Shown here: piece after piece, positions 24,720 through 34,645 of the stretch
Layout: every line of letters starts with the position of its first letter
How positions within the stretch are numbered: the first letter of the stretch is position 1
NCBI GenBank assembly: GCA_012523295.1
Contig: JAAYIT010000156.1
Span: 1-45,968 of the forward strand
Source of the DNA: Porphyromonadaceae bacterium
Lineage (GTDB): Bacteria > Bacteroidota > Bacteroidia > Bacteroidales > Paludibacteraceae
DNA length: 45,968 bases
Direction of reading: 5' to 3'
The notes under the pieces: model-generated
Told to the model about the DNA's origin: nothing
The model's database searches: none
Seen by the model: the letters and a program-made list of their open reading frames with translations, nothing else
Program-made: the position numbers and the translations under genes

Positions 24720-25412
24720 CTACTTTATATTTTTTTCATTATTGTTATCCAGATTATTTTCAATCATCCATATAGCGTCCTCCTCATCATTATCATCCTC
24801 CTCATCCTCCCAGATTTTTACCGGTTTTTGCGGTCCTTGCTTTCGATAAATAAATGCAAATAAAATTCCGCTAACAGCCCCTGCTAAGTGTCCTTCCCAG
24901 GAAATAGGATCAAATTTTTGCCACGGGAAAAGATGCCAGACATTATTGCCATATAAAAAAACCACGACAAGCGAAATAGCAATTAAAGGCATATGTTTTC
25001 TTAATATCCCGCTAAAAAAAAGAAAAAACGAGAGAGCATATACTATTCCGCTCAATCCGATATGCCACGCATCACGCCCGATTATCCAAAGAATTATGCC
25101 ACTTAAAATCGCAGAAAAAATCAACACTTTACTTGCAAATTCACCGTAAAAATAATACAAACATACGCTCAAAACAAAAAATGAGAAAATATTGTTTGCT
25201 AAATGTCCTAAATCGGAATGAATAAAAGGCATAGTGAAAATATTTGGCAAAGCTTTAATCTCTCTCGGAAAAACTCCGCCGATCTTAAAATCAAGTCCCA
25301 TGCCCCGCTCAAAAAGAAAAGCCAATATCACCAAAAAGCAAATAATTGCCGGAAAGAATATGGCGTAATAGATTTTCTTTTTTTCATCGGATTTTTCATT
25401 CATACTTTTCAA
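24720..25412 (-). CDS. Rhomboid-family intramembrane serine protease
   Basis: The 230-aa protein has about six membrane segments. Catalytic serine S121 lies in GLSGIVY and the catalytic histidine H175 in EGHLAGAVSGILF. The upstream family motif HLANN (H70, N74) is also present, as in GlpG (HxxxN). The C-terminal cytoplasmic tail is very acidic (EDEEDDNDEEDA). Such proteases cut membrane-embedded substrates within or near the lipid bilayer. The natural substrate is unknown; the adjoining two-helix membrane gene is a possible partner. Met-4 is an alternative start, three codons in. Confidence 0.9.
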   Translation of the reverse strand: MKSMNEKSDEKKKIYYAIFFPAIICFLVILAFLFERGMGLDFKIGGVFPREIKALPNIFTMPFIHSDLGHLANNIFSFFVLSVCLYYFYGEFASKVLIFSAILSGIILWIIGRDAWHIGLSGIVYALSFFLFFSGILRKHMPLIAISLVVVFLYGNNVWHLFPWQKFDPISWEGHLAGAVSGILFAFIYRKQGPQKPVKIWEDEEDDNDEEDAIWMIENNLDNNNEKNIK

Positions 25413-25550
25413 AATTTACCACAAGAACAGCCTGACAATCGTATTTAATGCTGAGTTTGTTTATGTAGAAATCTAACAAAAACAAGAACTTTTAATCGTT
25501 CGTAAATGTTATCTTAATAATAACTCAAATTTATAACAATTATTATCAAA

Positions 25551-25970
25551 ATGAAACATATTATTAATAACGAATGGAAAGGCGGATTGAAATTCGAAGT
25601 AGATTTAGATGGTCACAAAATATTAACTGATGCTCCCGTTGAAAATGGTGGTGAAAATCAAGGACCGGGTCCAAAAAAGCTTCTTTTATCTGCATTAGCA
25701 GCATGTACGGGAATGGATGTAGTTACAATTCTTAAGAAAATGAGAGTTGATTTCGAGAAATGTAACATAATTGTTGAAGGTGATCTGGTAGAAGAACATC
25801 CGAAGTACTACGAAAAAATGCATGTTATTTACGAGTTTACAGGAAAAAACTTACCTTTAGAAAAAATAGAAAAAGTGGTACATATGTCAGAAAGTACTTA
25901 TTGCGGCGTGGAAGCATTATACAAAAAAGCGATTCCGGTAACTTCTGAAATAAGAATAAAAGAAAGTTAG
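25551..25970 (+). CDS. OsmC-family protein
   Basis: The 139-aa protein is of OsmC/Ohr type. The two redox cysteines are C52 in SALAACTGMDVV and C118 in ESTYCGVEALY. Ohr and OsmC proteins reduce organic hydroperoxides, but the family also includes members with other or unknown substrates. This one has the shorter YhfA-like form, so peroxidase activity is a family-based guess. It is a single gene with its own terminator. Confidence 0.88.
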   Translation: MKHIINNEWKGGLKFEVDLDGHKILTDAPVENGGENQGPGPKKLLLSALAACTGMDVVTILKKMRVDFEKCNIIVEGDLVEEHPKYYEKMHVIYEFTGKNLPLEKIEKVVHMSESTYCGVEALYKKAIPVTSEIRIKES

Positions 25971-25989
25971 GCATTGAACAACAGATTTG

Positions 25990-26030
25990 AAAAACTGTCG
26001 AAAATTTAATTTCGGCAGTTTTTTTTGTTT
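25990..26030 (+). terminator. Terminator after the OsmC gene
   Basis: AAAACTGTCGAAA (25991-26003) pairs with TTTCGGCAGTTTT (26010-26022) with one G-T pair, followed by a T run broken by one G. It starts about 20 bases after the stop codon. Confidence 0.85.
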
Positions 26031-26195
26031 CATTCCCTATCTTGCACTTGTTTTTACACTAATTTTCATAAAAATTCGTTATACTTTCCGATAAGCTGTG
26101 AAATGAATCCACAATATTTATTTTGTCTTGATTTTTTACCATTGCATAGATAGTCTTGGTTCTAAAAGTCTTGACTCTTACAATTTCATATACTA

Positions 26196-26792
26196 ATGAT
26201 AGACTATATCAAAGGTGACTTAACCGAACTCACACCGACCAACGCTGTGATTGAAACTGCCGGAATCGGCTACTTTATCAATATCGCTTTGACTACCTAC
26301 AGTGCGCTGCAAGGTAAAAAGGAAGCAAAAATTTTTATCCACGAAGCTATTCGCGAGGATGCATTTATCCTTTTCGGGTTCATGACCAAAAGCGAACGTG
26401 AGCTTTTCCAGTTGCTTATTTCTGTTACCGGAGTCGGAGCCAATACCGGAAGGGTGATCATGTCTTCATATACTGCCGACGAGCTTCAACAAATCATTGC
26501 AACAGAAAATGTTACGGCACTGACAGCCATTAAAGGCATCGGGACAAAAACAGCTCAGCGAATTCTTTTGGATTTAAAAGATAAAATTCTCAAAATCGAA
26601 ATTACTTCCGACAGCAATATAAAATCATCTGTTTCGTTCGCAACTAATCCGATTCGCGAAGAGACACTGGCAGCGCTGGCAATGCTTGGTTTTGGAGTAG
26701 CACAATCTCAAAAAGTGGTTGACAAGATTCTGAAAGAAAATCCTGAAATGAACGTTGAGTTAGTGCTCAAAATGGCGCTGAAGATGTTGTAA
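26196..26792 (+). CDS. ruvA: Holliday junction branch migration protein RuvA
   Basis: RuvA binds four-way DNA junctions and guides the RuvB motor during recombination repair. The 198-aa protein has the N-terminal OB-fold (MIDYIKGDLTELTPTNAVIETAGIGYFINI), two helix-hairpin-helix motifs (LISVTGVGANTGRVIMS, LTAIKGIGTKTAQRILLDLKDK) and the C-terminal RuvB-contact helices after a linker. The sprA gene starts 10 bp after its stop, so they should be one transcription unit. A ruvA-sprA neighbourhood is, from memory, conserved in Bacteroidota. Confidence 0.97.
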   Translation: MIDYIKGDLTELTPTNAVIETAGIGYFINIALTTYSALQGKKEAKIFIHEAIREDAFILFGFMTKSERELFQLLISVTGVGANTGRVIMSSYTADELQQIIATENVTALTAIKGIGTKTAQRILLDLKDKILKIEITSDSNIKSSVSFATNPIREETLAALAMLGFGVAQSQKVVDKILKENPEMNVELVLKMALKML

Positions 26793-26802
26793 AGCCCATT
26801 AA

Positions 26803-29800
26803 ATGAAGAAGTACTCTATCATATTATTCTTTTTTGTTCTTGTAGGTGGAAGTTATGGTCTCGTAAACTCCACTCGCAATTTTACATCCGAATATTTGGC
26901 AGAAGTTTCTCCTGGTCCACAGCCCCAACCTCAGAGCGCGAATACGAATTCCGCGACAAGTAAAGACACTGCAGCCCGTTTTCCCGTGAACAATCAAACT
27001 ATTGCCACTTACGAAGACCTCAACAAGCAATATCCGATGGATCTGCGTGATCCCGACAACGTGAAAACAACCGTAGAATACGATGATAAAACCGGAAATT
27101 ATGTGATCCGAACAAAAGTCGGAGAATTGGAAATCGCGACACCCTACACTCTCTCTCCCGAAGATTACAACGAATATTCACTTCAAAAATCGATGCAGGA
27201 ATATTGGCGTGACAGGAATATCACAGGCACGACAAGCAACGAGGATAAATTTTCTGTAACGGACATGAAATTCAGCCTTGGTCCTGCCGATAAAGTTTTT
27301 GGACCGGGCGGCGTGCAAATTCGTACGCAAGGTTCTGCCGAGCTTATTTTTGGCTTCAAGAGCCAATTCACTGATAATCCGACACTCCCGCAACGATCAC
27401 GTCGCTCGAATATTCCCAATTTCGACCAAAAAATCCAAATGAATGTTACCGGGACGGTAGGTGATAAAATTAATTTCGGGCTGAATTACAATACTGAAGC
27501 TTCATTCGATTTTGATCAGCGGCTCGCCAAGCTTTCCTTCAAAGGCAAAGAAGACGACATCATCCAACTCATCGAAGCCGGTAATGTGAGCATGCCGCTA
27601 AGTGGTTCATTGATAACCGGAAGCTCGGCTCTTTTTGGAATTAAGACAGACCTTCAGTTCGGGAAATTACGAATTTCCGCCATTGCATCACAGCAAGAGT
27701 CACAATCACAGATGGTAAGCTCCAAAGGAGGTGCTCAGACCACTCCTTTTGAAGTTAAAATAGATCAATACGATGAGAATCGGCACTTCTTTCTCGGACA
27801 TCAGTTTCGTGATGATTATGAGAATTCAATGAAAAGTCTCCCGTTTATCTCTTCGGGTATAATCATTAACCGTGTGGAAGTGTGGGTGACAAACAAGCGC
27901 GGAAATTTTGATGAAGCGCGCAACATCATAGGATTTATGGATTTAGGCGAACCTTCACGCATTGACAATCCACACTGGAGAAGCTCGGGAGGCAATATAA
28001 CCTCAAATAACGCCAACTCGCTCTACAGCGAAATCAACAGCATAGCAAATGTTCGCGACGTACAGCAAACCAATGCAATTCTTGCCGGCATGTACGGCGC
28101 AATGAGCATTAATGGTGGTGAGGATTATGAAAAAATAGAGAACGCCCGCCGATTAAGCCAGTCGGATTATATTCTGAACCAATCCTTGGGTTTTATTTCT
28201 CTCCGGTCGGCTCTCAACTCCGATGAAGTGCTCGCGGTAGCCTATGAATATACCTATCAAGGAAAAAACTACCAAGTTGGCGAATTTTCTACTGACAATG
28301 TAAAGGCTCCAAACGCGTTAATTTTGAAGTTGTTAAAAAGCACTTCGCAGTCTCCACATTTGGCTTCATGGGACTTAATGATGAAAAACATTTATTCCAT
28401 TGGCGCCATGCAAATGCAACCGACTGATTTTCAAATGAATATTATGTACCGAAACGATTCGATCGGAACAGAACTCCAATATATTCAAGAAGGAAATATT
28501 GCCAACCAATTGTTGCTTCGTGTAATGAATTTAGACCGCTTAGATATTAAAAACAACGTCAACCCTGATGGTCGTTTTGATTATATAGAGGGATATACAG
28601 CGCTTTCATCTTCAGGCAGAATTATCTTTCCGGTTTTAGAGCCATTTGGTAAATATTTAAGAGAAAAAATCGGGAATGACGCGATAGCAGATAAATACGT
28701 GTATGAAGAACTGTACGATTCAACCTTAGTTGTGGCGCAGGAGTTCAGCGAAAAAAACAAGTTTTCGTTAGTCGGAAGATACAAAGGTTCAAGTTCGGGA
28801 TCTGAGATTATGCTTAACGCAATGAATATTCCGCGCGGCTCGGTTGTGGTTACTGCAGGAGGCAGAACGCTGATTGAAAATGTCGATTACTCAGTCGATT
28901 ACATGATGGGTAGGGTAACGATTTTGAATAATTCCTTGTTGGAATCAAACACCAATATTGATGTAAAACTTGAAAATCAATCCATGTTTAGCATGCAGCG
29001 TAAGTCGCTGATTGGAACACATTTAGAATATCAATTCAGCAAAAACTTCAGTTTGGGCGGCACCATGATGCGACTTTCCGAAATGCCGCTGACAAAAAAA
29101 GTAATTACAGGAAGCGAACCGATAAAAAACACAATTTGGGGACTGAACACCTCCTGGCGTACCGAATCACAATGGTTAACTAATATGCTTGACCGAATTC
29201 CATTCGTAAATGCTACACAACCCTCTTCTGTGGCAATGAATGCTGAATTCGCGCATTTGATTCCCGGGCATCATAAAGTAATCGGACAGCAAGGGTTGGC
29301 TTATTTGGATGATTTCGAATCAACAAAAATCAACATCGACATTCATTATCCATATTATTGGTACCTGGCCAGCACGCCGTACAGTGATAATCCGGCCAAT
29401 CAGCTTTTCCCAGAAGCAAGTTTAAGTAACGATATTGAGTATGGAAAAAACAGAGCTTTGCTTTCTTGGTATGCTGTAGATCAGTCACTTAACAGCGAGA
29501 CACGCCGAACGCCTTCGAACCTGCGCGGAAATCTGGAATCGCTATCCAATCACTATACGCGTCGTGTAAGCGAAACGGAAATTTTCCCAAACCGGGATAT
29601 CAATCCACAGGGAACAAATCTGATTACGCTCCTAAATCTCTCCTACTACCCGACACAGCGTGGTCCGTACAATCTTGATGTAGATGGAATGAATCCCGAT
29701 GGAACGCTTTCTAATCCGGCACAACGATGGGGAGGAATAATGCGGAAAATTGACAATACCGATTTTGAAACATCGAATATTGAATACATCGAATTCTGGA

Positions 29801-32800
29801 TGCTTGACCCATTCGTTTACAAAGATGAAAACAACCCCGGAGGCGAATTGTATTTCAATTTGGGAGATATAAGCGAAGATATTCTCAAAGATGGAAAAAA
29901 GGCGTTTGAGCATGGATTGCCAATTGATGAAAATAACCAAAACTTTGAAACTACCGTATGGGGAAGAGTCCCGACAACTCAATCCACCGTAGTAGCTTTT
30001 GACAACACAGCCGGTGCACGGGAAAAACAAGATGTTGGATTAAACGGGCTTTCTACCGAAGATGAGTTTAACTTCCCGACCTATAAAGAATACATAGATC
30101 AGCTACGCGCAAAACTAAACCCTGCCACAATCGCCCAAATGGAAAATGACCCGCATTCTCCTTTGAGAGATCCTTCGGGTGATAATTACCGTTACTACTT
30201 GGGCAGCTTCTGGGATGAAAAAGAAGCCGGTATAATTGACCGATACAAATACTTTAACGGAACTGAAGGGAATTCGCCCGATGCTTCCGAATCAACCACA
30301 GAATACAGCACAAATGCCACATCACTTCCTGATATTGAAGATATTAACGATGATAAAACATTAAATGAGTATGAAAAATATTTTCAATATAAAGTAGAAC
30401 TTCGTCCCGATAAAATGGAAATAGGGTCAAACTATATTACGGACATTGTAGATGCAAGCGTACTCCTTAAAAATGGAAATACGGAACAAGTAAAATGGTA
30501 TCAATTTAAGATTCCGATTCGTGAATATACTGACAAAGTAGGCAGTATCCGTAATTTCAAATCGATTCGATTTATCAGAATGTTTTTGACCGGATTCGAA
30601 CAAGAAACGCATCTCCGATTCGCGACATTGGATTTGGTACGGGGTGAATGGCGAAACTACAATAAACCTATCGAAGCGAATATCGGCGCTACAAATTCGA
30701 AATTAGATGTTTTGGCTGTCAATATCGAAGAAAACGGCAGAAAAAAACCGGTGAATTATGTGCTTCCTCCGGGAATTACGCGCGAAACCGATCCAAGTCA
30801 ACCTCAACTGCTTCAAGAAAACGAGCAGGCAATGGTGCTGCGTGTATCCGATTTGTCACCGAAAGAGAGCCGTGCCGTTTACAAAAATACATTCTTCGAT
30901 ATGCGCCAGTATAAACGCTTGCAAATGTTCGTTCATGCCGAAGCGATGCTCGATGCTGCCGCGCAAAACCTGCAAGACCACGAGCTGACTGCCTATATTC
31001 GTTTGGGTTCTGACATGGTCTCAAACTATTATGAGTATGAAATTCCGCTCCGACTTACACCTCCGGGCACATATTCCAATAACAGACTGGCAGACCGAGA
31101 ACAGGTTTGGTATCCTGAAAACATGTTTGATTTCCCGTTTACAGCGCTCACCGATGCCAAATTGGAACGAAACAAAAATAGACAAAATACGTCTGTATCG
31201 AACTCCACGCCTTACATTACTTCGGACAAAAACAAGCAAAAAAACAAGATTACCATTGTCGGGAATCCTTCAATCTCTGATGTGGAAAATATAATGATTG
31301 GTGTGCGAAACAGATCGGGAGAAGTGAAATCCGGAGAAATTTGGGTGAATGAACTTCGTATGTCAGAGTTCGATGAAGACGGCGGTTGGGCTGCTATGGC
31401 AAATATGGCTATAAACCTTTCAGACCTTGGTTCGATAAATGTGGCCGGACGAATGGAAACTGCCGGATTTGGTGGTATAGAAAGCAATGTGATGAGCAGA
31501 AACATGATGGATTTCCATCAGCTCAACTTTTCGGCCGCGTTGGATTTAGGTAGATTCCTCCCCGAACAAGCCAAACTTCAAATCCCGGCATTTTTTACCT
31601 ATACAAATGAAACAGTTTCCCCAAAATATAATCCCCTCGATGAAGATATTTTATTGAAAGATGCTATTCAGATTCTTGAGTCGAACATTGAAAAAGACTC
31701 ATTGAAAGCTATGACTCAGTCGGTTGTAGAAACCAGAAGTTTCAATATTACCAACGCGAAGGTAAATATACGAAGTAAAAAACCGATGTTTTATGATCCG
31801 GCAAACGTAACATTTACTTACTCGGTAAATGAAAGCAACGAGCACACACCGGAAATCCAACAAAACCTGATGAAGCAACAGCGAGCAGCAATCAATTACG
31901 CTTACAGCTTCAATTTACAACCCTGGGAGCCCTTTAGCAAATCAAAAGCATTCCAAAAACCAACTTTTAAACTAATAAAAGATTTCAATATTTATTATCT
32001 TCCGACATCAATAAATTACAGTACGAGCCTGAATAGAGCCTATTCTCAGGTCAGATTACGGGATTTTACTGGATTTACAGGCGGACAAGCGATGGACAAT
32101 CTCTCGTTCAGCAAAGATTTTATGTGGAATCGGCAGTTTGATTTCAAATATAAACTGACAAAAGCAATTGATTTCGGGCTTCAAACTGTAATGAACGCTA
32201 ACATTGAAGAGAGTTACTTTACACCGGAAATAGGAAAAGAGCACTACGAAGCTTGGCGTGATACGGTCTGGAGTAGCATTATGAAAATGGGAACACCATA
32301 CACGTATCAACAACTTTTCAATGCTTCGTGGAATCTTCCGATTGATAAGTTACCATTCTTGGATTGGATTACCGCCAATGCGCAATATAATTCCACATAC
32401 AGTTGGAACCGGAGCGCGCCGATGGAAGGAAATGTCAATTTGGGAAATATCTCATCATCGACAGGACGGCTTATGGTTACTTCCGATTTCAAATTTGAAA
32501 CACTTTACAGAAAGTCGAAATACCTGCGAGGTGTAATTGAACGAGGTCAACGAACCTCACGACAGCAACCGTTTACACCACGTACTTTCAATCAAACCGT
32601 AACGCTGAAAAAAGGAGATACGCTGACAATAAATCACGGTTTGAACAGCGAGAAATTTACATTTAATGCAAAAAATCAGGCCGGTCAACCCATACGGATA
32701 CGGTACAAGGTGAAAAGTCCGACAGAAATACTATTATCTCCTTCTTTTGATGCTGAAAACGCTCAAATTACAATAATCACCAAAAATCCGAATGAGAGAT

Positions 32801-34260
32801 CCCTGAGTGAGCAATTTGCCGACTTTGCCATTCGACTGCCAATGTCAATTCGAAGTGTATCAATCAATTACAATCAATCAAGCAGTCTGACTCTTCCCGG
32901 ATTCATGCCTGAACCGGGATTCTTAGGCCAAAGTTTGGTAAACGGCATAAACGCGCCCGGATGGGGATTTGTATTTGGATTCCATGACAAAAACACACTT
33001 GCCAGGGCGGCAAATAATGGCTGGCTGTACATGGGGCAGGATGTCATAAATCCGGCTAACGAAGCAATGACTTCCGATTTGGATATCCGAGCTTCAATAG
33101 AGCCGATTGCCGGGTTGAAAATTGATTTGACCGGAAAACGCCAAACACAATCAAATTCTGTGATCCACTTTATGTATCCGGGAATGCCATCCACTTTTAA
33201 CGGCAACTTCAATATAACAACAATCACATTGAAAACCGCATTTGAGAAAATAGGAGATGCAAGCAATAATTATCACTCAAATGCATTCCGGCAGTTTTTA
33301 GATAATAGAGCGGTAGTTTTGGCACGATTGGAGAATAGATACACCCGATCTGAAACACGCTACCCGACAACCGGTTTTTTTGAAGATGACCCGAATTACA
33401 GAGGAAAACTTTTTGATCCTGCAAACGGAACTTACAATCTCAATTCTCCCGATGTGTTGATTCCCGCATTCATGGCAGCTTACACAGGAAAAAATGTGCA
33501 TAGAGTTAATACAAACCCATTCTTGTCAATTCTTGAAATTTTACCGAACTGGAGTTTGAATTATAACGGACTTTCCAATAATCAATGGGTAAAAGACAAG
33601 TTCCGATCCATTACTTTAACTCACGGATATACAAACCGTTACACCATAGGAAATTACAGTTCATATGCAACTTGGGTAGGTGTAGATGGAGATAATAGCG
33701 CATTGGGTTTTATCCGTGATCAACGTACAAACACGCCGATTCCTTCGATGGCGTATGATATTTCCACAGTCTCGCTGAATGAAAGTTTCAGTCCGCTGAT
33801 AGGGATAAATGTGGCAATGAAAAACAGTATGACTTCAAAAGTAGAATACCGGAAACAGCGGAATCTTTCCTTGAACTTGAACAGCACGCAGCTGATAGAG
33901 GCACTTTCGGATGAATTTGTAATCGGCTTCGGATATGTTGTGAATGATTTCGATGTAGTCTTAAAATTAAAATCAGCTCAAAGACAGACGGTAAAAAATG
34001 ATTTGAAGCTGAATATGGATTTTTCTTATAAAGATATTAAATCGCTGCTCCGCAAAATCAATGAGACCGATGATATCACGCAAGCTTCGAGTGGGAATAA
34101 AGTTGTAACCCTCCGGTTCACAGCAGATTATGTATTCAGTTCAAAGGTAAATCTACAGCTCTTTTTTGACCGTCAAATGACAGCGCCTCTGGTATCGTCA
34201 TCCTATCCGGTTTCTTCTACAAACTTAGGAATAAGCTTTAAATTCTTACTTACGAGATAA
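26803..34260 (+). CDS. sprA: Type IX secretion translocon SprA (Sov)
   Basis: SprA is the giant outer-membrane barrel through which folded T9SS cargo leaves the cell. At 2485 aa it is in the range of Flavobacterium SprA and Porphyromonas Sov (about 2400-2500). It has an N-terminal signal (KKYSIILFFFVLVGGSYG) and a TSEYL segment. The SprA N-terminal motifs are NIPNFDQKIQMNVTGTVGDKINFGLNYNTEASFDFDQ (about 205-240) and IKLIEAGNVSMPL-type strands. GQQGLAYLDDFESTK lies near 826-840, and the barrel strands run to an aromatic-rich C-terminus (NLGISFKFLLTR). No frameshift or internal stop was seen across 7.4 kb. It lies 10 bp behind ruvA. It works with PorV and PorU encoded on the opposite strand at 14-19 kb. 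Confidence 0.97.
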   Translation: MKKYSIILFFFVLVGGSYGLVNSTRNFTSEYLAEVSPGPQPQPQSANTNSATSKDTAARFPVNNQTIATYEDLNKQYPMDLRDPDNVKTTVEYDDKTGNYVIRTKVGELEIATPYTLSPEDYNEYSLQKSMQEYWRDRNITGTTSNEDKFSVTDMKFSLGPADKVFGPGGVQIRTQGSAELIFGFKSQFTDNPTLPQRSRRSNIPNFDQKIQMNVTGTVGDKINFGLNYNTEASFDFDQRLAKLSFKGKEDDIIQLIEAGNVSMPLSGSLITGSSALFGIKTDLQFGKLRISAIASQQESQSQMVSSKGGAQTTPFEVKIDQYDENRHFFLGHQFRDDYENSMKSLPFISSGIIINRVEVWVTNKRGNFDEARNIIGFMDLGEPSRIDNPHWRSSGGNITSNNANSLYSEINSIANVRDVQQTNAILAGMYGAMSINGGEDYEKIENARRLSQSDYILNQSLGFISLRSALNSDEVLAVAYEYTYQGKNYQVGEFSTDNVKAPNALILKLLKSTSQSPHLASWDLMMKNIYSIGAMQMQPTDFQMNIMYRNDSIGTELQYIQEGNIANQLLLRVMNLDRLDIKNNVNPDGRFDYIEGYTALSSSGRIIFPVLEPFGKYLREKIGNDAIADKYVYEELYDSTLVVAQEFSEKNKFSLVGRYKGSSSGSEIMLNAMNIPRGSVVVTAGGRTLIENVDYSVDYMMGRVTILNNSLLESNTNIDVKLENQSMFSMQRKSLIGTHLEYQFSKNFSLGGTMMRLSEMPLTKKVITGSEPIKNTIWGLNTSWRTESQWLTNMLDRIPFVNATQPSSVAMNAEFAHLIPGHHKVIGQQGLAYLDDFESTKINIDIHYPYYWYLASTPYSDNPANQLFPEASLSNDIEYGKNRALLSWYAVDQSLNSETRRTPSNLRGNLESLSNHYTRRVSETEIFPNRDINPQGTNLITLLNLSYYPTQRGPYNLDVDGMNPDGTLSNPAQRWGGIMRKIDNTDFETSNIEYIEFWMLDPFVYKDENNPGGELYFNLGDISEDILKDGKKAFEHGLPIDENNQNFETTVWGRVPTTQSTVVAFDNTAGAREKQDVGLNGLSTEDEFNFPTYKEYIDQLRAKLNPATIAQMENDPHSPLRDPSGDNYRYYLGSFWDEKEAGIIDRYKYFNGTEGNSPDASESTTEYSTNATSLPDIEDINDDKTLNEYEKYFQYKVELRPDKMEIGSNYITDIVDASVLLKNGNTEQVKWYQFKIPIREYTDKVGSIRNFKSIRFIRMFLTGFEQETHLRFATLDLVRGEWRNYNKPIEANIGATNSKLDVLAVNIEENGRKKPVNYVLPPGITRETDPSQPQLLQENEQAMVLRVSDLSPKESRAVYKNTFFDMRQYKRLQMFVHAEAMLDAAAQNLQDHELTAYIRLGSDMVSNYYEYEIPLRLTPPGTYSNNRLADREQVWYPENMFDFPFTALTDAKLERNKNRQNTSVSNSTPYITSDKNKQKNKITIVGNPSISDVENIMIGVRNRSGEVKSGEIWVNELRMSEFDEDGGWAAMANMAINLSDLGSINVAGRMETAGFGGIESNVMSRNMMDFHQLNFSAALDLGRFLPEQAKLQIPAFFTYTNETVSPKYNPLDEDILLKDAIQILESNIEKDSLKAMTQSVVETRSFNITNAKVNIRSKKPMFYDPANVTFTYSVNESNEHTPEIQQNLMKQQRAAINYAYSFNLQPWEPFSKSKAFQKPTFKLIKDFNIYYLPTSINYSTSLNRAYSQVRLRDFTGFTGGQAMDNLSFSKDFMWNRQFDFKYKLTKAIDFGLQTVMNANIEESYFTPEIGKEHYEAWRDTVWSSIMKMGTPYTYQQLFNASWNLPIDKLPFLDWITANAQYNSTYSWNRSAPMEGNVNLGNISSSTGRLMVTSDFKFETLYRKSKYLRGVIERGQRTSRQQPFTPRTFNQTVTLKKGDTLTINHGLNSEKFTFNAKNQAGQPIRIRYKVKSPTEILLSPSFDAENAQITIITKNPNERSLSEQFADFAIRLPMSIRSVSINYNQSSSLTLPGFMPEPGFLGQSLVNGINAPGWGFVFGFHDKNTLARAANNGWLYMGQDVINPANEAMTSDLDIRASIEPIAGLKIDLTGKRQTQSNSVIHFMYPGMPSTFNGNFNITTITLKTAFEKIGDASNNYHSNAFRQFLDNRAVVLARLENRYTRSETRYPTTGFFEDDPNYRGKLFDPANGTYNLNSPDVLIPAFMAAYTGKNVHRVNTNPFLSILEILPNWSLNYNGLSNNQWVKDKFRSITLTHGYTNRYTIGNYSSYATWVGVDGDNSALGFIRDQRTNTPIPSMAYDISTVSLNESFSPLIGINVAMKNSMTSKVEYRKQRNLSLNLNSTQLIEALSDEFVIGFGYVVNDFDVVLKLKSAQRQTVKNDLKLNMDFSYKDIKSLLRKINETDDITQASSGNKVVTLRFTADYVFSSKVNLQLFFDRQMTAPLVSSSYPVSSTNLGISFKFLLTR

Positions 34261-34273
34261 ATTTAGACAATAG

Positions 34274-34306
34274 TAGAGTTTATATGCCTTGGTTTATTAT
34301 TGCTCA
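34274..34306 (+). repeat. 33-bp dispersed repeat, copy 2
   Basis: It matches 5387-5419 with one difference and begins 14 bases after the sprA stop codon. Confidence 0.8.
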
Positions 34307-34319
34307 AATGTAGTGATAA

Positions 34320-34351
34320 TAGGCTATAACAGAGTTTTCAGCCTACTTTTT
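34320..34351 (+). terminator. Possible terminator after sprA
   Basis: TAGGCT (34320-34325) pairs with AGCCTA (34340-34345), followed by CTTTTT. The stem is short (6 bp) but the position, about 60 bases past sprA, is right. Confidence 0.5.
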
Positions 34352-34542
34352 GACCTATAAGTCTAAAAATCATTTACATACTACAAACACCCAAAAACTA
34401 AATTGCTGTAAAACCCACAGATGAAACATTCCGATGCATCGGAAGTGGTTACATAGTTGTAGAAAGAATTGAAAATTGATATGTAAGCTACAGAGTAGCT
34501 TAATATTTAACTTTTTGTCGGACAATAAAGAATTATTTATTG

Positions 34543-34550
34543 TAATTTTG
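34543..34550 (+). promoter_or_regulatory. Candidate -7 box upstream of dsbD
   Basis: TAATTTTG matches TAnnTTTG exactly. The nearest upstream TTTG (34514-34517) is 25 bp away, longer than the usual 19-21, so the promoter call is tentative. It would give a leader of about 85 bases. Confidence 0.3.
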
Positions 34551-34645
34551 TAATGCATTTATTTTTCATGTGAAAAGTTGTTAACATATGAACATTCTTA
34601 CATATATCAATGTTTATTAGGTTAACCCAAAAAACTACTTGATTT

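Larger units (their letters stand above)
34261..34645. other. 385-bp gene-free region between sprA and dsbD
   Basis: It holds the 33-bp repeat copy, the short terminator hairpin, a perfect 16-bp palindrome TTCCGATGCATCGGAA (34429-34444), a small hairpin AAGCTAC-AGA-GTAGCTT (34485-34501) and a TAATTTTG box (34543-34550) that may belong to the dsbD promoter. No reading frame looks real. Confidence 0.5.

Noticed and set aside
30758-31294. Overlapping frames inside sprA on both strands
   Set aside because: They are shadows of the sprA reading frame, which is continuous and family-consistent throughout.
34578-34595. Rex-box-like TTGTTAA-CATA-TGAACAT upstream of dsbD
   Set aside because: The second half differs from TTnACAA at two positions and no other support links dsbD to Rex.
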